From assembly GCA_963205525.1 (NCBI GenBank), contig CAUJJP010000046.1:16801-80800 (forward strand): a stretch of 64,000 nt of DNA, in the 5' to 3' direction. The position numbers and the translations under genes are program-made. The stretch comes from Pseudomonadota bacterium. Its GTDB lineage: Bacteria > Pseudomonadota > Gammaproteobacteria > Burkholderiales > Burkholderiaceae. Of the stretch, positions 29,752 through 41,457 are shown piece after piece. Position 1 is the first letter of the stretch. Each line of letters begins with the position of its first letter. The notes under the pieces were generated by a model. That model was not told the DNA's origin and ran no database searches. It saw nothing but the letters and a program-made list of their open reading frames with translations.

Positions 29752-30839
29752 GCAAGAAGATCGCGATCCTGCCGGGCGACGGCATCGGCCCGGAGATCGT
29801 CGCCGAGGCGGTGAAGGTGCTGCAGGCGCTGGAGCTGCCGCTGGAGCTGGAGACCGCTGCCGTCGGCGGCGCCGCCTACGAGGCGCACGGCCACCCGCTG
29901 CCGGACGCCACGCTCGCGCTCGCGAAGGCGGCCGACGCGGTGCTGTTCGGCGCCGTCGGCGACTGGAAGTACGACACCCTGGAGCGCGCGCTGCGCCCCG
30001 AGCAGGCCATCCTCGGTCTGCGCAAGCAGCTCGGCCTGTTCGCCAACTTCCGGCCCGCGATCTGCTACCCGCAGCTCACCCACGCCTCCTCGCTCAAGCC
30101 CGAGCTGGTGGCGGGGCTGGACATCCTGATCATCCGCGAGCTCACCGGCGACATCTATTTCGGCCAGCCGCGCGGCCGGCGCACGGCAGTCGACGGCCAC
30201 TTCCCCGGCAGCGAGGAGGCCTTCGACACCATGCGCTACAGCCGGCCGGAGGTCGAGCGCATCGCCCACGTCGCGTTCCAGGCCGCGCGCCAGCGCCGCG
30301 GCAAGGTCACCAGCGTCGACAAGGCCAATGTGCTGGAGACCTTCCAGTTCTGGAAGGACGTGGTGACCGCGGTCCACGCCCAGTACCCGGACGTGACGCT
30401 GGACCACATGTACGTGGACAACGCCGCCATGCAGCTGGTGCGCGCGCCCAAGGCCTTCGACGTCGTCGTCACCGGCAACATGTTCGGCGACATCCTGTCG
30501 GACGAGGCGGCCATGCTCACCGGCTCGATAGGCATGCTGCCCTCGGCCTCGCTGGACGCCCGCAACAAGGGCTTGTACGAGCCCAGCCACGGCAGCGCGC
30601 CCGACATCGCCGGCCGCGGTGTGGCCAACCCGCTGGCTACAATCCTCAGCGCTGCCATGATGCTGCGCTACTCCCTCCAGCAAGCCGAAGCCGCCGACCG
30701 CATCGAGGCGGCGGTGCAGGCCGTGCTCGCCGCCGGCCTGCGCACCGGCGACATCTGGAGCGAAGGCACGCGCAAGGTCGGCACGCGCGAGATGGGTGAC
30801 GCGGTCGTGACCGCGATCACCGGCAAAACCATTCGCTAG
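29748..30839 (+). CDS. leuB: 3-isopropylmalate dehydrogenase
   Basis: NAD-dependent oxidative decarboxylation of 3-isopropylmalate, the third step specific to leucine. The 363-residue protein has [26 protein letters not shown], the substrate/metal residues in [13 protein letters not shown] and [20 protein letters not shown], and the NAD-binding [18 protein letters not shown] occurs at about 30637-30642 near its 3' end and may be an internal -10 for asd (weak, no -35 seen). Confidence 0.97.
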   Translation: MSKKIAILPGDGIGPEIVAEAVKVLQALELPLELETAAVGGAAYEAHGHPLPDATLALAKAADAVLFGAVGDWKYDTLERALRPEQAILGLRKQLGLFANFRPAICYPQLTHASSLKPELVAGLDILIIRELTGDIYFGQPRGRRTAVDGHFPGSEEAFDTMRYSRPEVERIAHVAFQAARQRRGKVTSVDKANVLETFQFWKDVVTAVHAQYPDVTLDHMYVDNAAMQLVRAPKAFDVVVTGNMFGDILSDEAAMLTGSIGMLPSASLDARNKGLYEPSHGSAPDIAGRGVANPLATILSAAMMLRYSLQQAEAADRIEAAVQAVLAAGLRTGDIWSEGTRKVGTREMGDAVVTAITGKTIR

Positions 30840-30871
30840 CAAGCGCCCGGATCGTCTCGCCCCCCACTCCT

Positions 30872-30907
30872 GGACCCCGGCGAACGAGCCGGGAGCACCA
30901 GGGGTCC
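30872..30907 (+). other. Possible RNA hairpin in the leuB-asd gap
   Basis: In the 102-bp gap, GGACCCC (30872-30878) can pair with GGGGTCC (30901-30907), or alternatively CCCGGC (30876-30881) with GCCGGG (30888-30893). The two folds exclude each other. There is no T-run, so a simple terminator is unlikely. It could be a leader structure of asd or chance in GC-rich DNA. Confidence 0.3.
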
Positions 30908-30941
30908 GCAAGGTCCGGCGGGACGGAAAGGCAAGACTGAA

Positions 30942-32072
30942 ATGGCACTCACAGGTTTGGTTGGCTGGCGCGGCATGGTCGGCTCGGTGTTGATCGAGCG
31001 CATGCAGGCCGAGGGCGACTTCGCCCACATCGAGCCGCTGTTCTTCAGCACCAGCAATGCCGGCGGCGCGCTGCCGGCGGCGATCGCGCCGCTGGCGAAG
31101 AACGAGAACCGGCTCCACGACGCGCACGACATCGAGGCGCTCAAGCGCTGCGAGATCGTCATCAGCTGCCAGGGCGGCGACTACACGACGGCGGTCTTCC
31201 CCAAGCTGCGTGCCGCCGGCTGGAAGGGTCACTGGATAGACGCCGCCAGCACGCTGCGCATGAACGACGACGCCGTCATCGTGCTCGACCCGGTGAACAT
31301 GCCGGTGATCAAGGACGCGCTGGCGCGCGGCGGGCGCAACTGGATCGGCGGCAACTGCACCGTCAGCTGCATGCTGATGGGGGTGGGGGCGCTGTACAAG
31401 GCCGGGCTCGTCGAGTGGATGAGCACCATGACCTACCAGGCGGCCAGCGGCGGCGGCGCCCAGCACATGCGCGAGTTGCTGACCCAGTTCGGCAGCCTGA
31501 ACGGCGAGGTGCGCGATCTGCTCGCCGACCCCGGCAGCGCGATCCTGGAGATCGACCGCCGGGTGATCGAGAAGCAGCGCAGCCTGTCGGCCGCCGAGAC
31601 CAGCCACTTCGGCGTTCCGCTGGGCGGCTCGCTGATCCCGTGGATAGACAAGGACATCGGTGGCGGCGTCTCGCGCGAGGAATGGAAGGGCGGCGCGGAG
31701 ACCAACAAGATCCTCGGCCACGCGGCGCAGGCCCAGGTGCCGGTGGACGGTTTTTGCGTACGCATCGGCGCCATGCGCTGCCACAGCCAGGCCCTGACCT
31801 TCAAGCTCAAGCGCGACGTGCCGGTGGCCGACGTCGAGGCCATGATCGCGGCCGACAACCCCTGGGCCAAGCTGGTGCCCAACAACCGCGAGGCCACCCT
31901 GGCCCAGCTCACCCCGGTGGCGGTGACGGGCACGCTGGACATCCCGGTCGGTCGCGTGCGCAAGCTGGCGATGGGTCCGCAGTACCTGGGCGCGTTCACG
32001 ATCGGCGACCAGCTGCTGTGGGGCGCGGCCGAGCCGCTGCGTCGCATGCTGCGCATCCTGGTCGAGGCCTGA
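30942..32072 (+). CDS. asd: Aspartate-semialdehyde dehydrogenase
   Basis: Reduces aspartyl phosphate to the semialdehyde, the branch point for lysine/diaminopimelate, threonine and methionine. The 376-residue product has the NADP-binding [17 protein letters not shown] and the active-site Cys in [20 protein letters not shown] and the C-terminal [14 protein letters not shown] follow. Its length matches the Gram-negative form. The gap to leuB is 102 bp, so it may have its own promoter. Confidence 0.97.
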   Translation: MALTGLVGWRGMVGSVLIERMQAEGDFAHIEPLFFSTSNAGGALPAAIAPLAKNENRLHDAHDIEALKRCEIVISCQGGDYTTAVFPKLRAAGWKGHWIDAASTLRMNDDAVIVLDPVNMPVIKDALARGGRNWIGGNCTVSCMLMGVGALYKAGLVEWMSTMTYQAASGGGAQHMRELLTQFGSLNGEVRDLLADPGSAILEIDRRVIEKQRSLSAAETSHFGVPLGGSLIPWIDKDIGGGVSREEWKGGAETNKILGHAAQAQVPVDGFCVRIGAMRCHSQALTFKLKRDVPVADVEAMIAADNPWAKLVPNNREATLAQLTPVAVTGTLDIPVGRVRKLAMGPQYLGAFTIGDQLLWGAAEPLRRMLRILVEA

Positions 32073-32109
32073 TCGCGGGCGTTGTCTCCTGGCAACAGGG
32101 GTCCCGGGC

Positions 32110-32134
32110 GGGCGGAAACAAAGCATTTCCGCCC
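32110..32134 (+). terminator. Stem-loop after asd
   Basis: GGGCGGAAA (32110-32118) and TTTCCGCCC (32126-32134) form a perfect 9-bp stem with a 7-base loop, 38 bp after the asd stop. It lacks a U-run, so it may stabilise the transcript or terminate weakly. Confidence 0.5.
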
Positions 32135-32157
32135 CGATCATCAAGACTTAGGTGAGC

Positions 32158-32186
32158 TTGTAAGCCTATATGCTTGATGTTATTTT
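32158..32186 (+). promoter_or_regulatory. Candidate sigma-70 promoter of fimV
   Basis: TTGTAA (32158-32163) and TATTTT (32181-32186) are separated by exactly 17 bp in the only AT-rich part of the 216-bp asd-fimV gap. This matches four of six consensus bases at each hexamer. It would start a leader of about 95 bases before the TTG start of fimV. Confidence 0.5.
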
Positions 32187-32288
32187 GGTTTCTGTTGCGC
32201 CCGCGTGATCTGCGCGGGCCCTGAAATCGACGAGGGACGACTTCGCGGCCGAGGTTCTGGATCCGGCTGCAGTGCACTGGGAGACGCC

Positions 32289-34871
32289 TTGAAACACCGC
32301 AAGTACAAGCTTGGTCGTCATGCGCGGACCGCCGTCGCCGTGGCCAGCACCTGCCTGCTGGCCGGGCCCGCCTGGTCGCTCGGTCTGGGGCGGCTGACCG
32401 TCCAGTCCGCCCTCGGCGAGGCGCTGCGTGCGGAGATCGAGGTCACCAGCATCACGCCGGAAGAGGCGTCCACGCTGCAGCTGCGCGTCGCCGCCCCCGA
32501 CGTCTATCGCACCGCCGGCATCGACTACAACGCGGTCCTGGGCTCGGCCCAGATCGCCCTCGTGCAGCGCACGGACGGGCGCAGCGCGCTGCGCGTGTCC
32601 AGCAACCGGGCGGTGGTGGAGCCCTTCCTCGACGTCATCCTGGAGGCCAACTGGGCCTCGGGCCGCCTGGTGCGCGCCTACACCCTGCTGCTGGACCCGC
32701 CGACGACGCGCGCGGCGGCCCCGGCCCCGACGCCGCCGGTGGCGACCGCCGCCCCTGTGGCACCCGCAGCACCTGCAGCACCCGCGGCACGAGCGCCGCT
32801 GCCCGCGCCGGCGGCGCCGGCCTCCCCTGCAGCAGCACCGGCCCCGGTGGCGGCGGCACCGGCCGCGGCGAGGCCATCTGCGCCTGCACCTGCACCTGCG
32901 CCAGCGCCGGCCCCCGCGACCGCAGCGACCGCCGCCGCAGGCAAGACGGCCGAGCGCGTCGCCGTGAAACCGGGCGACACGCTCAGCCGCATCGCGGCCC
33001 GGGTGCGCCCGGACGGCGTGTCGCTGGACCAGATGCTGGTGTCGCTGTACCGCGCCAACCCGCAGGCCTTCGTCGGCGAGAACATGAACCGCCTGAAGGC
33101 CGGCGTCGTGCTGGACGTGCCGGCGGCGGGCGAGCTCGGCGCGGTCGAGCCTGCCGAGGCGCGGCGCGTCATCGTCGCCCAGAGCGCCGACTTCGACGCC
33201 TACCGCCAGCGCCTGGCCGGTCACGCCGCCCCGGTGCCGACCGCCAAGGCGCCGGCACGCCAGGCCGCAGGCGTGGTGCAGGCCGAGGTCGACGACCGCA
33301 AGCAGGCCGCGCCCGCGCCGGACCAGCTCAAGCTGTCGCAGGGCGCGGTGAAGGCCTCGGCCCCCGAGGCCGGCGTCTCGCGCCAGACCGAGCAGCGCGA
33401 CGCCGCAACCCGGGTGGCGGAACTGGCGCGCAACGTGGAAGAACTCAAGCGGCTGCAAAGCGAAGCCGCTGCACCGGCTGCACCTGCACCTGCACCTGCA
33501 TCCGCACCTGCAGTCTCGCCGGCACCGGCCGCAGCGCCAGTGCCTGCGCCGACCGCGGCACCCGCAGCCACGGCGCCGCCGGCTTCGGCCGCCGCGCCGG
33601 CCGTGGCCTCCGCGCCTGCGGCGGCGGCCAAGCCCGCACCCGCACCCGCACCGATCCCCGCGGAGGAGCCCGGCTTCCTGGACGGCCTGCTGGAGAACCC
33701 CTTGCTGCTGCCGGGCGCTGGCGCGCTCGTGCTGCTGCTGCTGGGCTACGGCCTGTACCGCATGCGCGGGCGTGGCCGCAAGGCGGGCGGCGAGACCTCG
33801 TTCCTGGAAAGCCGGCTGCAGCCCGACTCCTTCTTCGGCGCCAGCGGCGGCCAGCGCATCGACACCCGCGAAGCGCCTTCGAGCAGCAGTTCCTCGTCCA
33901 TGAGCTACTCGCTGAGCCAGCTCGACGCGATCGGCGACGTGGACCCGGTGGCCGAGGCCGATGTCTACCTCGCCTACGGCCGCGACCTGCAGGCCGAGGA
34001 AATCCTGAAGGAGGCGATGCGGGCGACGCCGGACCGGCAGGCGATCCGCCTGAAGCTGCTCGAGGTCTACGCCAAGCGGCGCGACACCAAGGGCTTCGAA
34101 CTGCTCGCGACCCAGGTCTTCACCATGACCCGCGGCGAGGGCGAGGACTGGCTGAAGGCGCAGGAACTCGGACGCTCGATCGACCCCGACAATGCCCTCT
34201 ACCAGCCTGGTGGCCAGCCCGAGGCGGTGATGCTCAGCGGCGGCGAGATCGTCGAGCCGTTGAACGCGACCACGCTGCCGCACACGCAAAAGCCTCCCTC
34301 CTCGCTGCCGCCCGAGGTGGCCGACCTGTCCGCCGACCTGGACCTGAACCTGGACGTCGACCTCGACGCCCCCACCCAGCCCGGGCGCGAGGATCCGCTG
34401 TCGCCGACCGAGCTGACGGCGCCGCTGCACACCGAGATCTCGCTGCCGGACGCGCCGGCCTCGCAGCTGGACCTGCCGCCGATGGACACCGGCCACACGC
34501 TGGACTTCGAACTCCCGGCGCCCGAGGTCACGATCACCCAGGCGGCGGCACCGGCAACCCCGGCGGCCGGCGGCTCGGATTTCGGCTCCCTGGACTTCGA
34601 CTTCGACGCCCCGACCGAGCGCCAGGAGCGACGTGAGCCGGAGCTGGCCCAGCCCGACTTCGCGCCCTCTGGATCGCCGGACGACATTCCGCCGGTGTCG
34701 GGCTACGGCGCCCTGACCGACGACCCGCTGGCGCGCAAGCTTGAGCTGGCCGAGGAGTTCCGCCAGATCGGCGACCTGGAAGGCGCACGCGACCTCCTCG
34801 AGGAAGTGGTCGCCAAGGCCGAGGGCGCGCTCAAGTCCAAGGCCCAGGGCATGCTCGACCGCCTTGCCTGA
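32289..34871 (+). CDS. fimV: FimV-like peptidoglycan-binding polar protein
   Basis: FimV proteins help assemble the type IV pilus secretin and mark the cell pole. The start is taken as TTG (MKHRKYKLGRHARTAVAVA) with a GGGAGA nearby, giving 860 residues; the upstream ATG-like frame is Gly/Arg-rich and not conserved-looking. Order of parts: signal peptide, FimV N-terminal domain (LGRLTVQSALGEALRAEIEV), a long Ala/Pro linker, a LysM domain at about 220-275 (VAVKPGDTLSRIAARV), a second linker, one TM helix near 467-490, and an acidic cytoplasmic part. The end is a TPR-like FimV C-terminal motif (LAEEFRQIGDLEGARDLLEE). Confidence 0.9.
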   Translation: MKHRKYKLGRHARTAVAVASTCLLAGPAWSLGLGRLTVQSALGEALRAEIEVTSITPEEASTLQLRVAAPDVYRTAGIDYNAVLGSAQIALVQRTDGRSALRVSSNRAVVEPFLDVILEANWASGRLVRAYTLLLDPPTTRAAAPAPTPPVATAAPVAPAAPAAPAARAPLPAPAAPASPAAAPAPVAAAPAAARPSAPAPAPAPAPAPATAATAAAGKTAERVAVKPGDTLSRIAARVRPDGVSLDQMLVSLYRANPQAFVGENMNRLKAGVVLDVPAAGELGAVEPAEARRVIVAQSADFDAYRQRLAGHAAPVPTAKAPARQAAGVVQAEVDDRKQAAPAPDQLKLSQGAVKASAPEAGVSRQTEQRDAATRVAELARNVEELKRLQSEAAAPAAPAPAPASAPAVSPAPAAAPVPAPTAAPAATAPPASAAAPAVASAPAAAAKPAPAPAPIPAEEPGFLDGLLENPLLLPGAGALVLLLLGYGLYRMRGRGRKAGGETSFLESRLQPDSFFGASGGQRIDTREAPSSSSSSSMSYSLSQLDAIGDVDPVAEADVYLAYGRDLQAEEILKEAMRATPDRQAIRLKLLEVYAKRRDTKGFELLATQVFTMTRGEGEDWLKAQELGRSIDPDNALYQPGGQPEAVMLSGGEIVEPLNATTLPHTQKPPSSLPPEVADLSADLDLNLDVDLDAPTQPGREDPLSPTELTAPLHTEISLPDAPASQLDLPPMDTGHTLDFELPAPEVTITQAAAPATPAAGGSDFGSLDFDFDAPTERQERREPELAQPDFAPSGSPDDIPPVSGYGALTDDPLARKLELAEEFRQIGDLEGARDLLEEVVAKAEGALKSKAQGMLDRLA

Positions 34872-35670
34872 TGCGCTGGCGGCCGCGCGGCTGGCGCTCG
34901 GCGTCAGCTACCGCGGCACGGCCTACCACGGCTGGCAAAGCCAGCCCGATGGCCGCACGGTGCAGGACCGGCTGGAGCAGGCGCTGGCGCGCTTTGCCGC
35001 CCAGCCCGCGCTGGGCACGGTCTGCGCCGGCCGCACCGATGCCGGTGTGCACGGGCTGAACCAGGTCGTGCACCTGGACCCGCCGGTCGAGCGCGACCCA
35101 TTCTCCTGGGTGCGTGGCGGCAACCGCTACCTGCCGGCGGACATCGCCATCCAGTGGTGCCAGCCGGTGGCGGCCGACTTTCACGCCCGCAACCATGCGC
35201 GCGGCCGGCGCTACCGCTACCTGCTGCGCGAGTCGCCGGTGCGCCCGGCGCTCGAGGCCGGGCTGGTGGGCTGGAGCTTCCGCCCGCTGGACGGCGATGC
35301 GATGCGCGCTTCGGCGCTGCACCTGCTGGGCGAGCACGACTTCAGCGCCTTCCGGGCCGCCGCCTGTCAGGCGGCGAGCCCGGTGAAGACGCTGCGCCGG
35401 CTCGACATCCGGCGTCAGGGCGCGCTGTGGGTGTTCGACTTCGACGCCAGCGCCTTCCTGCACCACATGGTGCGCAACATCATGGGTTGCCTGGTCTTCG
35501 TCGGCAGCGGACGGCGGCCCGCTGACTGGATGGCCGAAGTGCTGGCGGCGCGCACGCGCGAGGCGGCCGCACCCACCTTCGCCGCCGACGGGCTGTACTT
35601 CGTGGGGCCGTACTACGATGCTGGGCTCGGCCTGCCGCAGCACACGGCGGCGATGGACTGGCTGCCCTGA
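34864..35670 (+). CDS. truA: tRNA pseudouridine(38-40) synthase TruA
   Basis: Converts U38, U39 and U40 in the anticodon stem-loop to pseudouridine. A TTG inside the fimV stop region gives 268 residues (E. coli 270), beginning MPDALAAARLALGVSYRGTAYHGWQ. The catalytic Asp is in CAGRTDAGVHGLNQVVHL. ARNHARGRRYRYLL and FLHHMVRNIMGCLVFVGSG follow, all typical. No ATG is available in the right place. The 8-bp overlap with fimV suggests translational coupling, a pairing common in betaproteobacteria. Confidence 0.95.
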   Translation: MPDALAAARLALGVSYRGTAYHGWQSQPDGRTVQDRLEQALARFAAQPALGTVCAGRTDAGVHGLNQVVHLDPPVERDPFSWVRGGNRYLPADIAIQWCQPVAADFHARNHARGRRYRYLLRESPVRPALEAGLVGWSFRPLDGDAMRASALHLLGEHDFSAFRAAACQAASPVKTLRRLDIRRQGALWVFDFDASAFLHHMVRNIMGCLVFVGSGRRPADWMAEVLAARTREAAAPTFAADGLYFVGPYYDAGLGLPQHTAAMDWLP

Positions 35671-35692
35671 TTCCTCTGTCCCCCGCGCGCGC

Positions 35693-36334
35693 TTGACCCA
35701 CCGTACCCGCATCAAGATCTGTGGCCTCACCCGCGAGGCCGACGTCGACGCCGCCGTCGCCGCCGGGGCGGACGCGATCGGCTTCGTGCTCTACCCGCCC
35801 AGCCCGCGCGCGCTGACGCCGGACCGCGCGGCGGCGCTGGCCCAGCGCCTGCCGCCCTTCGTGCAGCCGGTGCTGCTGTTCGTCAACCCCGAGCCGGACT
35901 GGCTGGCCGCGGCGCTGGCCGCCGTTCCTGGCGCCCTGCTGCAGTTCCATGGCGACGAGACGCCGACCCAGTGCGTGGCGCCGCAGCGGCCTTACCTGCG
36001 CGCGCTGCGGATGGCGCCGGGGGTGGATTTGCTAGACTGCGCGCGCCGTTTCCGCGGCGCCTGCGCCCTGCTGCTTGACGCCCCTGTCGAGGGCTATGGC
36101 GGAGGCGGAAAGGTCTTCGATTGGTCACTGATTCCCCCCGGCGTTCCCTGTCCGGTCGTTTTGTCTGGTGGGTTGAGTCCTGCCAACGTGATCGATGGCA
36201 TTGCGCGCGTGCGGCCCTGGGCCGTTGACGTGAGCTCCGGCGTGGAGCGCAGCAAAGGTGTCAAGGACACCGCGCTCGTGCGCCGGTTCTGCGAGGCGGT
36301 GCGCGAAGCCGACCGCCTCGTCGCCGAATCCTGA
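35693..36334 (+). CDS. trpF: Phosphoribosylanthranilate isomerase
   Basis: Amadori rearrangement in tryptophan synthesis, (beta/alpha)8 barrel. A TTG start gives 213 residues beginning [25 protein letters not shown]. The catalytic Cys is in KICGLT and the catalytic Asp in [32 protein letters not shown] and [15 protein letters not shown] form the phosphate-binding end. It is 22 bp after truA and eight before trpB, so it belongs to the trpFBA-accD run. Confidence 0.96.
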   Translation: MTHRTRIKICGLTREADVDAAVAAGADAIGFVLYPPSPRALTPDRAAALAQRLPPFVQPVLLFVNPEPDWLAAALAAVPGALLQFHGDETPTQCVAPQRPYLRALRMAPGVDLLDCARRFRGACALLLDAPVEGYGGGGKVFDWSLIPPGVPCPVVLSGGLSPANVIDGIARVRPWAVDVSSGVERSKGVKDTALVRRFCEAVREADRLVAES

Positions 36335-36342
36335 GACCAGCC

Positions 36343-37547
<1,205 letters not shown>

Positions 37548-37551
<4 letters not shown>

Positions 37552-38363
37552 GCCGGATCGGCCCTCGCATGGCGGCGCTTGCGGCACGCGGTCGCAAGGC
37601 CCTGATCCCCTTCATGACCGCCGGCGACCCCTTCGCCGACGCCACGCCGCAGATCATGCACGCCCTGGTGGCCGGCGGCGCCGACGTGATCGAGCTCGGC
37701 GTGCCCTTCAGCGACCCGATGGCCGACGGCCCGGTGATCCAGCAGTCCAGCGAGCGTGCACTGGCGCGCGGTATCAGCCTGGCCAGGGTGCTGGAGATGG
37801 TGCGCACCTTCCGCCGCGACGACGACGCCACCCCGGTGGTCCTGATGGGCTACGCCAATCCCATCGAGCGCTACGGCCAGGCACGCTTCACCGCCGATGC
37901 GGCGGCGGCAGGGGTGGATGGCGTGCTCGTCGTCGACTACCCGCCCCAGGAGTGCGCAGACTTCGCCGCCGGCCTGAAGGCGGCGGCGCTGGACCCCATC
38001 TTCCTGCTCGCCCCCACCTCGACCGACGAGCGCATGGCGCAGGTCGGGCGCATCGGCAGCGGCTATGTGTACTATGTGTCGCTCAAGGGCGTCACCGGCG
38101 CCGGCCACCTGGACACGGCGGCGGTGGCGGCGATGCTGCCGCGCATCCGCGCGGCGGTGCCGCTGCCGGTGGGGGTGGGTTTCGGCATCCGCGACGCCGC
38201 CACCGCGCAGGCGGTGGCGCGGGTGGCCGATGCGGTGGTGATAGGCACCCGGCTGGTGCAGATCCTGCAGGACTTGCCGCGCGAGCGCGTGGCCGATGCG
38301 GCCCGGGACTTCATGGCGCAGATCCGCCAGGCCCTGGACGAGACGAAGGAGAACCGAACATGA
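37548..38363 (+). CDS. trpA: Tryptophan synthase alpha chain
   Basis: Cleaves indole-3-glycerol phosphate to indole, which tunnels to TrpB. The 271-residue product has the catalytic Glu in [20 protein letters not shown] and the Asp in [21 protein letters not shown] and [12 protein letters not shown] at the phosphate site follow. It overlaps trpB (ATGA) and accD (ATGA). Confidence 0.98.
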
Positions 38364-39232
38364 GCTGGCTCGAGAAGCTGCTGCCGCCCAAGATCCAGCC
38401 CACCGACCCGACCGAGCGCCGCACGGTGCCCGAGGGGCTGTGGATCAAGTGCCCCTCGTGCGAGACGGTGCTCTACAAGACCGACCTCGAGGGCAACCTC
38501 AACGTCTGCCCCAAGTGCAGCCACCATCACCGCATCGGCGCACGCGCCCGGCTCGACACCTTTCTCGACGCCGAGGGGCGCTGGGAGATCGGCCAGGAAG
38601 TGCTGCCGGTGGACGCGCTCAAGTTCAAGGACAGCAAGAAGTACCCGGAGCGTCTGAAGGCGGCGCTGGAGTCGACCGACGAGACCGATGCCCTGGTGGT
38701 GATGGGGGGCGCGGTGATGAGCGTGCCCCTGGTCGCGGCCTGCTTCGAGTTCGACTTCATGGGTGGATCCATGGGCTCGGTGGTCGGCGAGCGCTTCGTG
38801 CGCGGGGTGGAGGCGGCGGTGGAGCAGAAGCTGCCCTTCGTCAGCTTCGCCGCCACCGGCGGCGCGCGCATGCAGGAGGGCCTGCTGAGCCTGCTGCAGA
38901 TGGCCAAGACCAACGCCGCGCTGACGCGCCTGGCGAAGGCGCGGCTGCCCTATGTGAGCGTGCTGACCGACCCGACCATGGGCGGCGTGTCCGCCAGCTT
39001 CGCCTTCATGGGCGATGTCGTGATCGCCGAGCCGCAGGCCCTGGTCGGTTTTGCCGGCCCGCGGGTGATCGAGAACACGGTGCGCGAGAAGCTGCCCGAG
39101 GGCTTCCAGCGTGCCGAGTTCCTGCTGCGCAAGGGGGCGCTGGACATGATCGTCGACCGCCGCCAGCTGCGCCAGACGATCGCCCGCAGCCTGGCCATGC
39201 TGCAGCGGCAAAGCGCCGACGCGGTGGCCTGA
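38360..39232 (+). CDS. accD: Acetyl-CoA carboxylase carboxyltransferase subunit beta
   Basis: Beta half of the carboxyltransferase that makes malonyl-CoA for fatty acids. The 290-residue protein starts with a four-Cys zinc ribbon (KCPSCETVL... [13 protein letters not shown]). It continues with the crotonase-like domain ([55 protein letters not shown]). Linkage to trpA and folC is the usual order in beta- and gammaproteobacteria. A 70-bp gap without clear signals separates it from folC. Confidence 0.98.
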   Translation: MSWLEKLLPPKIQPTDPTERRTVPEGLWIKCPSCETVLYKTDLEGNLNVCPKCSHHHRIGARARLDTFLDAEGRWEIGQEVLPVDALKFKDSKKYPERLKAALESTDETDALVVMGGAVMSVPLVAACFEFDFMGGSMGSVVGERFVRGVEAAVEQKLPFVSFAATGGARMQEGLLSLLQMAKTNAALTRLAKARLPYVSVLTDPTMGGVSASFAFMGDVVIAEPQALVGFAGPRVIENTVREKLPEGFQRAEFLLRKGALDMIVDRRQLRQTIARSLAMLQRQSADAVA

Positions 39233-39302
39233 GCGCCCGGACGAAGGACACGCTGCCCGCCTGGAGCGCCACCGCCGCGCGCGTCATCCGCGCGCCGGTC
39301 GC

Positions 39303-40649
39303 ATGCCGATGACGACGCCCGACACCCTGGCCGGCTGGCTCGCCCACTGCGAACGCCTGCACCCCAAGACCATAGACATGGGGCTGGAGCGCGTGGCCGC
39401 GGTGCGCGACCGTCTCGGCCTGGCGCTGCAGGTGCCGGTGATCAGCGTCGGCGGCACGAACGGCAAGGGCTCGACCTGCGCCATGATCGAATCGATCGCG
39501 CGCCAGGCCGGCTACCGCACCGGGCTGTACCAGAAGCCGCACCTGGTGCACTTCGAGGAGCGCTGCCGCATCGGCGGCGAGGCGGTTGCGGCGCAGGTGC
39601 TGGCGCCGCACTTCGCGGCGGTGGAGGCGGCGCGCGGCGACCTCAGCCTGAGCTATTTCGAGTTCACGACCCTGGCCATCGTGCGCTGTCTGAGCCAGGC
39701 GGCGCTGGACCTCGTGATCCTGGAAGTCGGCCTCGGCGGCCGGCTCGACGCGGTGAACGCCTTCGACGCCGACGCGGTGGTGCTGACCTCGATCGACATC
39801 GACCACGTCGAGTACCTGGGGCCGGACCGCGAGTCCATCGGCCTGGAGAAGGCGCATCTGATGCGCGCGGGTCGGCCGGCGATCGTTGCCGACCCCATGC
39901 CGCCGGCCAGCGTGCTGGCGCACGGCCAGGCGCTGGGTGCCGACCTCTGGCTGGTCGGGCGCGACTTCGTGCACGACGGTGACCGCCAGCAATGGCGCTG
40001 GGCCGGGCGTGGCAGGCGCTACTACGGGCTGGGTTATCCGGCGCTGCGCGGTGCCAACCAGCTGCTCAACGCGGCGGGGGCGATTGCGGCGCTCGAGTCG
40101 CTGCGCGAGCGTCTGCCGCTGACCGCGCAATCGGTGCGCAACGGCCTGGCGATGGTCGAACTGCCCGGGCGGTTCCAGATCGTCCCCGGCCGACCCGTGA
40201 TGGTGCTGGACGTGGCGCACAACCCGCAGTCGGTGGCGGCGCTGGCGCGCAACCTGGACGCGATGGGCTTTTACCCGCGCACGCACGCGGTGTTCGGCGC
40301 CATGCAGGACAAGGACCTGGGCGCCATCCTCGCGCGCATGCAGCCGCTGGTGGACCACTGGCATTTCTGCGGCTTGCCGACCGCGCGCGCGGCGCAGGCC
40401 GAGTCTCTTGCAGCCCTGCTGCCGGCGGCTCCGGCGGGGCGCGAGGTCGGCGTCAGCACCCACGCCGACCCCGCGGCGGCGCTGCGCGCGGCGGCGGCCG
40501 CGGCAGACCCGGCTGATAGAATCGTCGTCTTCGGTTCGTTCTACACCGTGGGCGGCGTGCTCGAAGCGGGGCTGCCGAGATTCCCGGCCGCGCATGTCCC
40601 TGCTGTCCTTCCTCCGTCGCCCCAAACCCGCCGCGGCAGCGGGTCCTGA
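39303..40649 (+). CDS. folC: Bifunctional folylpolyglutamate / dihydrofolate synthase
   Basis: Adds glutamate to dihydropteroate and to folates. The 448-residue Mur-ligase-like enzyme has SVGGTNGKGSTCAMIESI (P-loop), LEVGLGGRLDAVNAFDADA, the metal/ATP residues TSIDIDHVEYLG and the C-terminal LDVAHNPQSVAALA. FGSFYTVGGVLE is near its end. The last ~19 residues overlap the start of the SPOR-domain gene (56 bp). TAGAAT at about 40516 could be an internal -10 for that gene. Confidence 0.96.
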   Translation: MPMTTPDTLAGWLAHCERLHPKTIDMGLERVAAVRDRLGLALQVPVISVGGTNGKGSTCAMIESIARQAGYRTGLYQKPHLVHFEERCRIGGEAVAAQVLAPHFAAVEAARGDLSLSYFEFTTLAIVRCLSQAALDLVILEVGLGGRLDAVNAFDADAVVLTSIDIDHVEYLGPDRESIGLEKAHLMRAGRPAIVADPMPPASVLAHGQALGADLWLVGRDFVHDGDRQQWRWAGRGRRYYGLGYPALRGANQLLNAAGAIAALESLRERLPLTAQSVRNGLAMVELPGRFQIVPGRPVMVLDVAHNPQSVAALARNLDAMGFYPRTHAVFGAMQDKDLGAILARMQPLVDHWHFCGLPTARAAQAESLAALLPAAPAGREVGVSTHADPAAALRAAAAAADPADRIVVFGSFYTVGGVLEAGLPRFPAAHVPAVLPPSPQTRRGSGS

Positions 40650-41427
40650 ACCCGGTCCCGGCAGCGCCCAGGCGGCGGTCGCGCAGGCGCGCACCCGGGC
40701 CCGGCGGCGGCTCATCGGCGCCGTCATCCTGCTCGGGGTGGGCGTGATCGCCTTCCCGCTGTTGTTCGAAACCGAGCCGCGGCCGATTCCGGTCGACCTG
40801 CCGATCGAGATTCCGAAAAAGGATGGCGTGCCGCCGCTGGCGATGCCGGCGCCGGCTGCTGCCTCGGTGGCCGCGCCGGTCGAGGATGCGACGCCCGTGC
40901 AGGCGGCAGCGCCCACGGCATCGGCGGCCGATGCGACGCCCGTGGCGCGGGCGGCGGCAAGTGCCGCCACCGATGCGCCAGACGGCAGTCCCGGCAAGAA
41001 CGCCGAGACCAAGCCCGTTGCGACCGCGCCCACCGGCCCGGCCGCGCAGGCGGCAGACGCCGGGCGCCCGGCCAGCGTCGTGTCCGGCCGCGGCGCCGAT
41101 GGCGAGCGGGCGCAGGCCTTGTTGCAGGGCCGGGGGCAGGATGGCGCCGCGCCGGCTTCTGCCTCGGCACCGGCTTCGGCACCGGCTACGGCATCCGGCG
41201 CGCGCTACATCGTGCAGATCGGCGCCTTTGCGTCGGCCTCCACGGTGCGTGAGTTGCGCGCCAAGGCGCAGAAGGCGGGCCTGCAGACCTATACCCAGGT
41301 CGTCAAGCTGCCCGCGGGCGAGGCGACCCGGGTGCGCATCGGCCCCTTCGACGCCCGCGGCGACGCCGATGCCGCCGCCGCCCAGGCGCGCAAGGCCGGG
41401 CTGCCGGCCACCGTGCTCAAGCTCTAG
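40594..41427 (+). CDS. SPOR-domain inner-membrane protein (DedD-like)
   Basis: The 277-residue protein has a short basic cytoplasmic N-terminus, one TM helix at about 40-58 (IGAVILLGVGVIAFPLLF), and a long Ala/Pro-rich periplasmic linker. A C-terminal SPOR domain (about 200-277: ARYIVQIGAFASASTVRELR..., RVRIGPFDARGDADAAAA) binds glycan strands stripped of stem peptides at the septum. Position between folC and cvpA is that of DedD, a non-essential divisome protein. It starts inside folC, so expression is probably coupled. Confidence 0.88.
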   Translation: MSLLSFLRRPKPAAAAGPEPGPGSAQAAVAQARTRARRRLIGAVILLGVGVIAFPLLFETEPRPIPVDLPIEIPKKDGVPPLAMPAPAAASVAAPVEDATPVQAAAPTASAADATPVARAAASAATDAPDGSPGKNAETKPVATAPTGPAAQAADAGRPASVVSGRGADGERAQALLQGRGQDGAAPASASAPASAPATASGARYIVQIGAFASASTVRELRAKAQKAGLQTYTQVVKLPAGEATRVRIGPFDARGDADAAAAQARKAGLPATVLKL

Positions 41428-41457
41428 CGCCCCGGTGCCGTCGTCGAAAGACCGCTG

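Noticed and set aside
32700..33650. Repeated GCACCTGCACCTGC-type tracts in fimV considered as a regulatory repeat
   Set aside because: They encode the Ala-Pro linkers typical of FimV and reflect codon repetition.
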